Source: Mycobacterium gallinarum (GTDB lineage Bacteria > Actinomycetota > Actinomycetes > Mycobacteriales > Mycobacteriaceae). Taken from it: a stretch of 64,000 bases of DNA. The notes beneath the pieces were generated by a model. It was given only the letters and a program-made list of their open reading frames with translations, was not told the DNA's origin and did not search any database. Shown piece after piece: positions 19,559-29,266 of the stretch (the stretch's first letter is position 1; each line of letters starts with the position of its first letter). The position numbers and the translations under genes are program-made. Location: positions 3,410,001-3,474,000 of the forward strand of contig NZ_AP022601.1 of assembly GCF_010726765.1 (NCBI RefSeq), given 5' to 3'.

Positions 19559-19867
19559 ATGCGCAAATGGGGTCTAGTAGCAACGATAGCGTCGATAGGA
19601 GTCGTCCTCGCCCCCACGGGCGTGGCGGCGGCGGAGCCCAACAGGGGCGGCAACGCGTACCAGACGATCGGCGAGTTGGAGTCCGTCGGATACAACGTCG
19701 TGATCGATCGGGTGGGTAGCGCGCCGTTGGGCGAGTGCTTCGTCACCAACGTGCGCAACCCGCAAGAGGTCACCCGGACGTATTCCGTCGGCGAGGGTAA
19801 GGACCGCGAGTTCATCACCGTCGTCGTCAGTCGGTCGATCACCGTTTCGCTCAACTGCGACGTCTGA
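19559..19867 (+). CDS. Small secreted protein, 102 residues
   Basis: ATG 19559 has ACGGAGG 6 nt upstream. A Sec signal peptide (about 1-25, MRKWGLVATIASIGVVLAP) is followed by a probable cleavage after GVAAA. The mature 75-residue domain, GGNAYQTIGELESVGYNVVIDRV..., has two cysteines (GECFVT, LNCDV) that could form one disulphide. The layout resembles small PASTA-like mycobacterial exported proteins. It is divergent from the lipoprotein pair and ends 8 bp before the convergent PE-PPE gene stop. Confidence 0.78.
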   Translation: MRKWGLVATIASIGVVLAPTGVAAAEPNRGGNAYQTIGELESVGYNVVIDRVGSAPLGECFVTNVRNPQEVTRTYSVGEGKDREFITVVVSRSITVSLNCDV

Positions 19868-19875
19868 TTCGGCCG

Positions 19876-21447
19876 TCAGGCGGCTGCCGGGCTTGCCGCG
19901 TCGGCTGGGGTGGAACCCGGCGCGCCGGGGGCGGTGTCGTTGTCGCCGGCCGTGGTGGGTGACGAAGGTGTGGCGTCGCGCTGCGAGTCGAACCTGATCG
20001 GGCCTCTGATCTTCGGCAAGCGGATGGAATCCAGAGTGCTGCGAATGTGCTCGCCGACTCGGGTCACCGGCTTGGGGCCGACGCGGGGCGTGGTCGCCTC
20101 GAGGTTGTCGGCGGCCTGGCCCTCCGGCGCCCCTTCCTCGATGACCTCTCCCTCGACGACCTGCTCCTCAGCGTTCTCCCCGAGGTTCCCCTCGCCGGTG
20201 CCCTGTCCGGAGTCGTCACCCAGTCGTGAGGACACCATCGAGTTCTGCTCGCCGTCGGCCGATGACGGATCGGGCAGCTCGGGACCGCCCACCCCGAACG
20301 GGCCCGTCACCGGATCGGTTCCGAGGGGCCGATTGTTTTCGTCTCCGGATGCTTCGGCGATCGCGTCGTCGATACCCACCGGGATCGCGTTGACGATGTT
20401 CACGATGGCCTGCACCGGATCCCGGAACGGAAGCAGCCCCACCTTGGTGGCCACGCCCGGATTGACGTCGCGCGCATAGCCGGCCTCGATCGCCGCTTTC
20501 AACGGAGCCTCGAGCAGCGTGAGGATCGGCGACGGCACGAAGGCCTCGAATGGCATCAGGATGGGCAGGCGCTGCGCGCGAACGAGGTAGTAATCCGTGT
20601 CACCGTGGGAGCCTTGGTATTCGGCGTCCTCGAGGCTCGCGTTCTGCATCTCACCGTGAAAGTAGTAGTACCCGGCCACGGCGTTCGCGATGGCCAATAG
20701 GTTGGTCAGGCTCGCCGGTGCGTCGCCGCCGAGAATGTCGTATTGCGCTGCCACATCGGCGGTGTCGTAGCACTCACCAGACGCATCACAACTGTCGGTC
20801 GGGGTGGCTCCGTGGAAGGTGATTCCGATGATCGGGATCGTCAGGCCCTCGGGTCCCCTCGCCAGAACACCGCCGTTGGGACGCATCGGATTGGACAACA
20901 GAAAGAAGGACACGTCGCCCGGCTCGAGATCGGGATAGCCGTCCGGATTCTCGATGATGTCCTTCTTGAGCAGTGAGGCGACCACCGCGCTCTGCGAGTA
21001 GCCGAAGACGGCGAATTCGTCCGTGGCGTCGGGTGCGCCGGCCGGTGCGCCCGGGACGGCGGGGTTGTAGGAGCAGTCGGTCGACCCACGGATACACCTG
21101 CTCACGTTCGCGAGGCCGGCGGTCACGGATGCATCGAACGTCATCGATCCGGACACCGGGAAGAACTGCTCGGGGGTGACAATGGCGTAGCGGTCATCAC
21201 CGGGCCCCACCGGGCCGGTCGACTCGAAGGCGGGGTTGATGAACCCGTCGATCGCATTGTTCATATACGGGTTGACGTAACCCACCGGATCGTCCGGCGG
21301 AGAGCTCAGCGGATGACCGGTACCGCCCATTATGAGCGCGGTCGCCGTCAGCTGGACGACTGTCGTCGCGGTCCATGCCACTACCAGCCCGACAACGCTC
21401 AGCAACGCCAGACCCACCACGCCCAGCGAACGAATCAACCCCCGCAT
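19876..21447 (-). CDS. PE-PPE-domain (alpha/beta hydrolase) secreted protein
   Basis: A 523-residue protein with an N-terminal hydrophobic signal/anchor (MRGLIRSLGVVGLALLSVVG). A serine-hydrolase PE-PPE domain (about 60-330) has the nucleophile elbow FGYSQSAVVASLL. The C-terminal tail (about 400-523) is low complexity, acidic then Pro/Ala/Thr rich. The domain is found in mycobacterial esterases/lipases acting in the cell envelope. The long open frame upstream (to 22449) is not coding because it overlaps the divergent lpqN-type gene. ATG 21447 has GGAGGG just upstream. Confidence 0.85.
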   Translation of the reverse strand: MRGLIRSLGVVGLALLSVVGLVVAWTATTVVQLTATALIMGGTGHPLSSPPDDPVGYVNPYMNNAIDGFINPAFESTGPVGPGDDRYAIVTPEQFFPVSGSMTFDASVTAGLANVSRCIRGSTDCSYNPAVPGAPAGAPDATDEFAVFGYSQSAVVASLLKKDIIENPDGYPDLEPGDVSFFLLSNPMRPNGGVLARGPEGLTIPIIGITFHGATPTDSCDASGECYDTADVAAQYDILGGDAPASLTNLLAIANAVAGYYYFHGEMQNASLEDAEYQGSHGDTDYYLVRAQRLPILMPFEAFVPSPILTLLEAPLKAAIEAGYARDVNPGVATKVGLLPFRDPVQAIVNIVNAIPVGIDDAIAEASGDENNRPLGTDPVTGPFGVGGPELPDPSSADGEQNSMVSSRLGDDSGQGTGEGNLGENAEEQVVEGEVIEEGAPEGQAADNLEATTPRVGPKPVTRVGEHIRSTLDSIRLPKIRGPIRFDSQRDATPSSPTTAGDNDTAPGAPGSTPADAASPAAA

Positions 21448-21618
21448 GCCCAAACCCTCCTCGGCAGAACACAGCTGCCGATCAAAGAACACATCTGGAT
21501 CCGGCCTGAGGAATTCACAGCGGGCCAGCAAACTTTTCAAGAGTCTAGAGCAAGCCCAGGGCATAGCGCTAGTGGTAGGCCGACCGTAGGCTACGGCGAG
21601 ACTTTGAAAGGAGAGCGA
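21448..21618. promoter_or_regulatory. Divergent promoter region between PE-PPE hydrolase and LpqN-like lipoprotein
   Basis: 171 bp without a gene between two divergent starts. RBS-like purine runs flank both ends (CCCTCC on the plus strand for the minus gene, AAAGGAGAG for the plus gene). No clear operator was recognised. Confidence 0.5.
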
Positions 21619-22323
21619 ATGAGCAAGACAGTGAGGGCCGGCGTCATCGCCATCGCGACCGTCGCACTCGGATTGAGCCTGGCCGGTTGTGGCTCGGACA
21701 CCAAGACCGACGAGTCCGCGACGGAAAGTGCGTCTACCAGCGAAGCGGCCACGACGACCAGCGCAGCGGCCGCGCCCACCAGCGAGGGCCAGGCCGCGGG
21801 ACCAAACAAGACGATCGTCGACTACATCCGTGAGAACGGCATCACCGAAACTCCGGTCAAGCGCGGGGATCCCGGTGCGCCCACCATTGACCTGCCCATG
21901 CCGGAGGGCTGGGAGGATGCCGGCCCCCGCACCCCCGAATGGGCTTACGGCGCAATCCTTTCCACTGATCCGGCCTTCACCAGCGATCCGCCGTCCATCA
22001 TGGCGCTGGTCTCCAAGCTGACCGGAAACGTCGACCCGGCGAAGATCCTCGAGTTCGCGCCCGGCGAGATAAACAACCTGCCCGGGTTCGAGGGCTCGAA
22101 CACCGGAACCCCCGGCGAGCTCAGCGGTTTCGACGCCATGCAGGTTGGCGGCACCTACGAGAAAAACGGCGTCACCCGCGCCATCGCGCAGAAGACCGTC
22201 GTCATCCCGGGCCAGGACGGTCTCTACGTCCTGCAACTCAACGCCGATGGTCGCGAGGATCAGATCGGCGTCCTGGGGGCCGCCACCGTCACCATCGACG
22301 AGCAGACCAAGATCACTCCCTGA
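21619..22323 (+). CDS. LpqN/LpqT-family lipoprotein
   Basis: A 234-residue exported lipoprotein. ATG 21619 is preceded by GAAAGGAGAG; the signal MSKTVRAGVIAIATVALG leads to lipobox LSLAGC. A Ser/Thr/Ala-rich linker (about 25-60) precedes the LpqN domain (about 68-234) with IDLPMPEGWEDAG, PPSIMALVSKLTGNVDPAKIL (in two conserved stretches) and GGTYEKNGVTR. LpqN proteins are cell-envelope lipoproteins, one of which is linked to virulence and MmpL3 interactions in M. tuberculosis. The next gene starts 10 bp downstream. Confidence 0.85.
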   Translation: MSKTVRAGVIAIATVALGLSLAGCGSDTKTDESATESASTSEAATTTSAAAAPTSEGQAAGPNKTIVDYIRENGITETPVKRGDPGAPTIDLPMPEGWEDAGPRTPEWAYGAILSTDPAFTSDPPSIMALVSKLTGNVDPAKILEFAPGEINNLPGFEGSNTGTPGELSGFDAMQVGGTYEKNGVTRAIAQKTVVIPGQDGLYVLQLNADGREDQIGVLGAATVTIDEQTKITP

Positions 22324-22333
22324 GACCGGGCAC

Positions 22334-22666
22334 ATGACCACACCACAGCCGCTCCCCTCGGGCGAAGCGCCGCCCATCGAGACGGAGACCAAACCGTCGG
22401 CGGCGAAGAAGTATCTCGGTGCGATGAGCCCACGGACGTTGTGGTCCATGGCCGACGGCTATCCGGTGGTGCTCAAGCAGTTCATCCAGTTCTGCCTGAT
22501 CATCATCTATCCCGCGTGGGTGTTCGCCGTATTACTCGGTGCCGCAATGCATCTGCTCTTCTACGTCACCGTTTACCCGGTGCTGTGGGTGCTCTTCTGG
22601 CCGCTGCGCGCGTACCAGAAAAAGCATCACCCCGAGGAATACGCCGAGTCGCAGCGGCAAAAGTAG
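22334..22666 (+). CDS. Small two-helix membrane protein, 110 residues
   Basis: A hydrophilic N-terminus (about 45 residues, Pro/Glu rich) is followed by two closely spaced transmembrane helices (about 52-72 FIQFCLIIIYPAWVFAVLLG and 74-95 MHLLFYVTVYPVLWVLFWPL) and a basic tail YQKKHHPEEYAESQRQK. The start is ATG 22334, 10 bp after the lipoprotein stop, so it is probably in the same operon. The family is not recognised. It ends 3 bp before the convergent aroE-like frame. Confidence 0.7.
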   Translation: MTTPQPLPSGEAPPIETETKPSAAKKYLGAMSPRTLWSMADGYPVVLKQFIQFCLIIIYPAWVFAVLLGAAMHLLFYVTVYPVLWVLFWPLRAYQKKHHPEEYAESQRQK

Positions 22667-22669
22667 CCG

Positions 22670-23487
22670 CTAGGCACGTGACACCGCGGAGGCCGCCGCG
22701 ATTTGTTCGGCGGTCGGCCGCACGCCGGTGTACCGCTCGAACTGTTCCGCGGCCTGCAGCGCGATCACTTCGGCTCCGGTGATGACGGCGATGCCCGCGG
22801 CGCGCGCCGCGGTGATCAACGGGGTCTCGGATGGCAGCGCCACCACATCGAACACCGTGTGCGCGGCGTCGATGGTCTTCGCGTCGAAGGCGAGGTCGTG
22901 CACCTCGGGGGCGCCCGCCATCCCACCGGCGTGATGTTGACGAGGACGTCGGCGGTGCGGTCGCCCACTTCGGCCACGTACTCGTAGTCGAGCCGCTCAG
23001 CCAGTGCCCGCCCGGTGTCGGGGTTGCGGGCCACGAGCGTGCCCCGGTGAAAGCCGTTGTCCCGGAAGGCCGCCGAGACGGCACTCGCCATTCCGCCGCT
23101 GCCCCGGAACAGCACCGACTGCGACGGCTGCAGGCCGTGTTCGGCGATGAGCCGCGCCACAGCCAAGTAGTCGGTGTTCGACGCGGTCAGATACCCGTCA
23201 TCGTTGACGATCGTGTTCACAGCGTTGATGGACGCCGCGGACTGCTCGACGGCGTCGACGAGTTCGATGACGTCCTGTTTGAACGGCATCGATACCGAGC
23301 ACCCGCGGATCCCCAGCGCGCGAACACCGCCAATCGCCGCAGCGATGTCCGTCGTCGTGAACGCCTTGTAGATGAAGTCGAGGCCGAGCAGGTCGTACAG
23401 GTAGTTGTGGAATCTGGTCCCGATGTTGCTCGGGCGCGCCGCCAGCGAGATACACAGACGGGTGTCCTTATTGAGCGCGGGTTTCAC
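22670..23487 (-). pseudogene. Shikimate-dehydrogenase-like gene, frameshifted
   Basis: The N-terminal frame starts at GTG 23487 (MKPALNKDTRLC) and carries the catalytic-type lysine SMPFKQD, the substrate-binding SNTDYL and the NADP loop RGSGGMASAV. It reads through LVNITPVG and then changes to nonsense (WRAPPRC). The expected continuation, MAGAPEVHDLAFDAKTID through IAAASAVSRA, lies in another frame at 22670-22921. Inserting one base near 22919-22924 (GTGGGATGG to GTGGGNATGG) restores a full AroE-like protein of about 272 residues. It is either a real mutation or a sequencing error. The divergent family position (SLAARPSNIG instead of the canonical HSLSP) suggests an AroE paralogue rather than the biosynthetic enzyme. 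It follows pat by 1 bp. Confidence 0.8.
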
Positions 23488-23488
23488 C

Positions 23489-24496
<1,008 letters not shown>

Positions 24497-24602
24497 CTAC
24501 GGGGTGCTCGACTCGACGAGCAAGGAGCGCCGACAACGCTTGCGCGACAACGCCGCGGTGACGCTGTGTCGGATGCCGAAGCCGATAGGGCACTATTCGA
24601 AG

Positions 24603-25403
24603 ATGAGCAATGATCAGTTCAGCACTCATACCCAGCTCTTCGATCTGAGCGGAAAGCGCGCCCTGGTCACGGGCGGATCGCGAGGCATCGGCCTGATGAT
24701 GGCCCGCGGCCTCGTGCAGGCCGGCGCCCGCGTGGTGATCAGCTCGCGCAAGGCCGACGCCTGCGAAGCGGCCCGCGAACAGCTGTCGGGCCTCGGCGAC
24801 GTCCAGGCGATCCCGGCCGACCTGTCCCGGCACGAGGAATGCCTGCGGCTGGCCGAACAGGTCACCGCGGGCGGCGAGCAGCTGGACATCCTGGTCAACA
24901 ACGCGGGCGCGACGTGGGGTGAGCCGTTGGAGAGCTTCCCCGATTCGGCGTGGGACAAAGTTCTCGATCTCAACGTCAAGTCGCCGTTCTGGATGGTGCA
25001 GGCGCTGGCCCCAGCGCTTCGCGAAGCCGGGACGGCAGAAGATCCCGCTCGGATCATCAACGTCGGCAGCATCGACGGCATTCGCCCGAGCCGGCTCCCG
25101 GTGTATTCGTATGTCAGCAGCAAGGCGGCGCTACACAATCTGACGCGCATGCTGGCGTATGAACTGGGACCGCAGCACATCACCGTCAATGCCGTCGCTC
25201 CCGGGCCCTTCCCGTCCAAGATGATGGCCGCGACGCTCGAGTCGTTCGGCGACTCGATCGCGGCGTCGGCGCCGCTGCGCCGGATCGGACGCGACGACGA
25301 CATGGCGGGCATCGCGGTGTTTCTCGCCAGCCGTGCCGGGGCCTACCTCACCGGAGCGGTGATCCCGGTCGACGGCGGACTCTCGACGACCGCCGCCGGG
25401 TGA
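24603..25403 (+). CDS. Short-chain dehydrogenase/reductase
   Basis: A classical SDR of 266 residues: cofactor loop TGGSRGIG (about 20-27), NNAGA, catalytic serine in INVGSIDG, and YVSSK (Tyr-x3-Lys), with VAPGPFPSKM and a C-terminal GAVIPVDGG. A basic residue after the glycine-rich motif (SSRKAD) suggests NADP(H). ATG 24603 fits; the frame upstream crosses into the divergent pat promoter. It is the first gene of a four-gene run with the LigD-type polymerase 1 bp downstream. Substrate unknown. Confidence 0.88.
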   Translation: MSNDQFSTHTQLFDLSGKRALVTGGSRGIGLMMARGLVQAGARVVISSRKADACEAAREQLSGLGDVQAIPADLSRHEECLRLAEQVTAGGEQLDILVNNAGATWGEPLESFPDSAWDKVLDLNVKSPFWMVQALAPALREAGTAEDPARIINVGSIDGIRPSRLPVYSYVSSKAALHNLTRMLAYELGPQHITVNAVAPGPFPSKMMAATLESFGDSIAASAPLRRIGRDDDMAGIAVFLASRAGAYLTGAVIPVDGGLSTTAAG

Positions 25404-25404
25404 C

Positions 25405-26376
25405 GTGGCCGCGAAGGAGCATCGCGACGGCGTCGACCTTTCCAATCTCGACGAACCGCTGACCCCCGATGCCGGGGCCACCAAACGCGACCTCGTCGAC
25501 TATCTGGCGGCGGTCGCCGGTCGGATGCTGCCGGGACTCGTCGATCGACCGCTGACCGTTTTGCGGGTCCTACGCGGGCGCGAACCGTTCATGCAGAAGA
25601 ACGTGCCCAAGTACACCCCCGACTGGGTGCGGACGGTGCCGATGTGGGCGGAGGCCTCACACCGCGAGGTGCGCTACGCGCTCTGCAACGACTGGCGCAC
25701 CCTGCTATGGCTGGCCAACCAGCGGGCAGTGGAGTACCACCCGACGCTCGGGCTGGCGGACAACATCTATCGCCCAACACATCTCGTGCTCGACCTCGAC
25801 CCGCCCGACGACGACTTCACGAAGGTGGTGGCCGTCGCGCATTTGGTGCATCAGGCGCTGGCCGACACCGGTCTCGACGGCGCGGTCAAGACCAGCGGGG
25901 CCAAGGGGGTGCACGTCTTCGTCCCGATCGACGACTCGGCACCGGTCGACGACGTCGCCGCGGCGACCCGCGCGCTCGCGGCCCGTGCGGAAGCTCTCGA
26001 TCCGGGCATCGCGACGACGGCGTTCATCGTCGAGGACCGCGGCGGCAAGGTGTTCGTCGACGCCACCCGCGCGGGCGGAGCCACCGTCGCGGCGGCGTAC
26101 AGCCCGCGGCTGCGCCCCGGCACGCCGGTGTCGTTTCCGCTCCAGTGGTCCGAACTCGACTCGGTCTCCCCCGCCGACTTCACCGTCCATACCGCGATCG
26201 ACGCGCTCGACGGCCGGCCATCGTGGCAGGAGTCGATGCCGGCACCGCAGCGGCTGCCCGCCGACCTGATCGAGCAGGGCCGCACCATTCCCGTCGCCAG
26301 AGTGGCGGCGATGCACGAAGGCAAGCGCCGGGCGAAAGCGCGCCGAGAACTCGGCGAGGACACCGACTTACGGTGA
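25405..26376 (+). CDS. LigD-type primase-polymerase domain protein (stand-alone, PolD-like)
   Basis: A 323-residue archaeo-eukaryotic-primase-superfamily polymerase of the LigD PolDom type. The metal-binding DLDPPDDD, KTSGAKGVHVFVPI and the later acidic VFVDATR motif are present. No ligase or nuclease domain is attached, and no Ku gene is nearby. M. smegmatis stand-alone PolD enzymes add dNMP/rNMP and fill short gaps. The GTG at 25405 follows the SDR TGA by one base, and its stop overlaps the next GTG (GTGA). It is probably co-translated with its neighbours. Confidence 0.85.
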   Translation: MAAKEHRDGVDLSNLDEPLTPDAGATKRDLVDYLAAVAGRMLPGLVDRPLTVLRVLRGREPFMQKNVPKYTPDWVRTVPMWAEASHREVRYALCNDWRTLLWLANQRAVEYHPTLGLADNIYRPTHLVLDLDPPDDDFTKVVAVAHLVHQALADTGLDGAVKTSGAKGVHVFVPIDDSAPVDDVAAATRALAARAEALDPGIATTAFIVEDRGGKVFVDATRAGGATVAAAYSPRLRPGTPVSFPLQWSELDSVSPADFTVHTAIDALDGRPSWQESMPAPQRLPADLIEQGRTIPVARVAAMHEGKRRAKARRELGEDTDLR

Positions 26377-27440
26377 AGCAGAACATGATTCCGCGCCGGC
26401 CCGCCGACATCGATGTGACGATGTTCCGGGCGCTGACGGCGCGCGACGATGTGACCGCCGTGCGCGTCCACGATGTCGACCATGGGACGGCCACGCGGGC
26501 GCGACTGGATATCACCGGCGATGCGCAACTGCCGAGCACGGCGTTCGTCAAACTGGCCCCCACCCGGCCCGCCGAGCGCCTCTTCAACCGGTTCATGGCG
26601 CTGGCGCACAACGAAGCCGAGGTATACCGACGACTGCACGCCGACCTGTCCGAGGTGATCCCCGCCCTGTACGGCGCGGCATCCAACGGCCGGGGCCGCG
26701 CCGTGGTGATCCTGGAGGATCTCGCTGTGCGCGGCGCGGTTTTCACGCCGCTGGCGACCGGGGCCAGCGCCCAGCAGGCGCTCGCCGTTGCCGGCGCGCT
26801 CGCGATCGTGCATCAAAAGTTCTGGCAGTCATCACGTTTCGATGGTGACCTCGCGTTTCTCGGTCCGACCCGATCGCGCAACACCCGGCTCGGTCCGCAC
26901 TCGTGGCATCTGCTGCACACGATCCCCAAGGACTTCGACGACATCGTGCCGCCGCAGTTCCGCGACGAGGCGAGGATGCTCATCAAGCGCCGTTGGGAAA
27001 TCGCGGCCCTGATGCGCACCTACCCGAACTCGCTCCTGCACGGTGACACCCATCTGGGCAACATCTGCTTCGTCGGCGACCGGCCCGTCCTGTTCGACTG
27101 GCAGGTCAGCTCGTGCGGACCGGCGATCAAAGACCTGGCGTATTTCGCCGCCACGTCCGTCGACTCCGACATCCGGCGCGCCATCGACACCGAACTCGTG
27201 CGCACCTACGTCGACACGCTGAACGCCGACGGCACCATGCGGCTCAGTTTCGAGGACGCATGGGACTCGTATCGACTGTTCGCCTTCACCGGGTACATCG
27301 CGGCTGGCGTCACGGCGGCGTTCGGCCGGCGCCTACAGGGCGAAGCGACGACGCGGGCAGGACTCGGCCGGGCGGTGGAAGCGGTCCGGGACTTCGCATC
27401 GCTGGACCTCCTACGCGCTGCACTCGGTGGGACGCGCTGA
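26373..27440 (+). CDS. Aminoglycoside-phosphotransferase-fold kinase (APH/choline-kinase-like)
   Basis: A 355-residue protein-kinase-fold small-molecule kinase. The catalytic loop LLHGDTHLGNICF and the metal motif LFDWQVSSCGP are present, with VVILEDLA as the hinge-region strand. Such proteins in mycobacteria are annotated as phosphotransferases of unknown substrate; sugar or acyl-glycoside phosphorylation is possible. The start at GTG 26373 overlaps the polymerase stop by 4 bp. The 3' end overlaps the predicted start of the hemolysin III gene by 14 bp. Confidence 0.82.
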   Translation: MKQNMIPRRPADIDVTMFRALTARDDVTAVRVHDVDHGTATRARLDITGDAQLPSTAFVKLAPTRPAERLFNRFMALAHNEAEVYRRLHADLSEVIPALYGAASNGRGRAVVILEDLAVRGAVFTPLATGASAQQALAVAGALAIVHQKFWQSSRFDGDLAFLGPTRSRNTRLGPHSWHLLHTIPKDFDDIVPPQFRDEARMLIKRRWEIAALMRTYPNSLLHGDTHLGNICFVGDRPVLFDWQVSSCGPAIKDLAYFAATSVDSDIRRAIDTELVRTYVDTLNADGTMRLSFEDAWDSYRLFAFTGYIAAGVTAAFGRRLQGEATTRAGLGRAVEAVRDFASLDLLRAALGGTR

Positions 27441-28305
27441 CGGCGGGAAATCGTCATGGGTAGGCTCGACCCGCGTCGTCGCACTCCGCGATGGCCAGCC
27501 ATCCGGCTCGGCAACCCTGGGAGAGGCGTTGGACGCCCTAATCGACGATGAACACCACCTGACGCGCGGCCGAAGAGATTCGTTGGCATCTGCCGAGATC
27601 AGCGGGCCGCGCGCTCCGGTCGTTGACGACCTTCCCCAGGGCCTGGCCGACACGGTCGCAGACCTCATCGGACGGCCACGCGCCCGCGGCTGGATCCATC
27701 TGTGCTCCGCGATCACCGCCACTGCGGGCGGCTTGGCGCTGGTGTCCGCAGCGGTCATCGAGTCATCGCCGAGAGCGATTCTCGCGACGCTGATCTACAC
27801 CGTCACCGTCGTCGCGATGTTCAGCATCAGCGCCGTTTATCACCGCAATCACTGGCACAACCCGGCAGCTCTCAAATGGATGAAGCGGCTCGACCATTCG
27901 GCGATCTTCATCTTCATCGCCGGTAGCTATACGCCGTTCGCGCTCTTGGCGATGCCGCCGAGCACCGGCAACCTCGTGCTGACCATCGTGTGGACCGGCG
28001 CCGCCGGCGGCGTGGCACTCAAGATGTGGTGGCCATCGGCACCGCGGTGGGTGGGAGTGCCGCTTTACCTTCTGCTCGGCTGGGTCGCAATCTGGTTCGC
28101 AGGCAGCCTGCTCGACGGTGGTGGTCCGATCGTCGTCGGCCTGCTCGTCCTCGGTGGAGTCCTCTACAACGTGGGAGCCATCCTCTACGCCATTCGTTGG
28201 CCGAACCCGTGGCCCCACACGTTCGGCTATCACGAGTTCTTTCACGCGTTCACTGCGGCCGCAGCCGTAAGCCATTATGCCGCAGTCTGGTTCGTCGTCC
28301 TCTAG
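27427..28305 (+). CDS. TrhA/hemolysin III (PAQR-family) membrane protein
   Basis: A seven-helix PAQR-superfamily protein. The conserved H-x3-H metal-site blocks are visible: SAVYHRNHWHN, MKRLDHSAIFIFIAGSYTPF and the C-terminal GYHEFFHAFTAAAAVSHY. Bacterial TrhA members affect membrane fluidity homeostasis. The 292-residue frame from GTG 27427 is about 50 longer than usual; TTG 27583 (LASAEISGPRAP) would give a more normal 240-residue protein. It is the last gene of the SDR-polymerase-kinase run. Confidence 0.85.
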   Translation: MGRADGGKSSWVGSTRVVALRDGQPSGSATLGEALDALIDDEHHLTRGRRDSLASAEISGPRAPVVDDLPQGLADTVADLIGRPRARGWIHLCSAITATAGGLALVSAAVIESSPRAILATLIYTVTVVAMFSISAVYHRNHWHNPAALKWMKRLDHSAIFIFIAGSYTPFALLAMPPSTGNLVLTIVWTGAAGGVALKMWWPSAPRWVGVPLYLLLGWVAIWFAGSLLDGGGPIVVGLLVLGGVLYNVGAILYAIRWPNPWPHTFGYHEFFHAFTAAAAVSHYAAVWFVVL

Positions 28306-28357
28306 TCGCGCCATGACCGCGGTCGGGCATTCATGTACGGCGTTCGTGTCACTCGCG

Positions 28358-29164
28358 CTAGGCGGGGTCGGCGAAAACCGGCCGCTCCCCTGACATGCCC
28401 GCCATCACCGCGGCGATCTGATTGGGCTTGCCGATGAGGTCGGACTGCAGCTCGGATTCGCGCCCCAGTGCCGTTGCCGCGTCGTTGCTGACCCACGTCT
28501 CGTTGTAAAGCCTCTTCGCCGCGCGCACCGCATCGGGAGACTTCTGCGCAATCTCGTCGGCGAGCGCCAGCGCGGCGGCCAGCGGATCGTCGGCGGTCCT
28601 GGTGACCAATCCGAGTGCGGCGGCATCGGAACCAACCAGGACGCGGCCGGTGAAGGTCAGTTCCTTGGCGACATCGATGGGCAGCAGCCTCGGCAGCGTC
28701 TGCGTGATCCCCATGTCGGGCACCAGGCCCCACTTGATCTCCATGATCGACAGCTTTGCGTCCGGCGCGGCGATCCGGATGTCGGCGCCGAGCGCGATCT
28801 GTAGGCCACCGCCGAAGCAGTTGCCGTGGATCGCGGCAATGACCGGCGCCGGGACCAGCGACCAGTCGTAGGTGACGCGCTGGGCGACGTTGGCCACCCG
28901 ATCGGCATCGCGCGCCAGTAGACCGCCCGTGCCGTTGCCGCCCCCCGACATGAAGCTGGCGACGTCCAGGCCCGAGCAGAAGCTCTTGCCGTCGCCGTGC
29001 AGGACCACCGCACGAATGGACGGGTCGGCCGCCACCTGCTCGGCCGCCCGGATCAAGGCATTGAACATGGCTTGGTCGAGCGCATTGTGCTTGTCCGCGC
29101 GCACCATCGTCACCGTGGCCACACCCTCGGCCGCCGTCCGCACCAGCACTCTGTCTTCGCCCAT
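28358..29164 (-). CDS. Enoyl-CoA hydratase/isomerase family protein
   Basis: A crotonase-fold protein of 268 residues. The oxyanion-hole segments GKSFCSGLDVASF and HGNCFGGGLQIAL are clear. The first catalytic glutamate region reads SIMEIKWGLVPDMG, so the second position is Asp rather than Glu; hydratase or isomerase chemistry is uncertain. It acts on acyl-CoA in beta-oxidation-type pathways. ATG 29164 is the natural start. It stands alone between convergent hemolysin III and divergent peroxiredoxin fusion genes. Confidence 0.87.
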   Translation of the reverse strand: MGEDRVLVRTAAEGVATVTMVRADKHNALDQAMFNALIRAAEQVAADPSIRAVVLHGDGKSFCSGLDVASFMSGGGNGTGGLLARDADRVANVAQRVTYDWSLVPAPVIAAIHGNCFGGGLQIALGADIRIAAPDAKLSIMEIKWGLVPDMGITQTLPRLLPIDVAKELTFTGRVLVGSDAAALGLVTRTADDPLAAALALADEIAQKSPDAVRAAKRLYNETWVSNDAATALGRESELQSDLIGKPNQIAAVMAGMSGERPVFADPA

Positions 29165-29266
29165 GCGTGCAATCTACCGACCGGTCGGGGTTGGCGAATC
29201 TGCCAGCTGCCGCGACCACCGAAATGCTTCAGACGTGCATTGCACGGTGTGTCACCGCGCTAGTCT

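Noticed and set aside
19876..22449. The 857-codon open frame from 22449
   Set aside because: Only the part from ATG 21447 has a signal peptide and a PE-PPE domain. The upstream part is antisense to the LpqN-like lipoprotein, which has its own RBS and lipobox.
25405..26376. Non-homologous end-joining operon
   Set aside because: The LigD-type polymerase stands alone; no Ku, ligase or nuclease gene or domain is present within the window.
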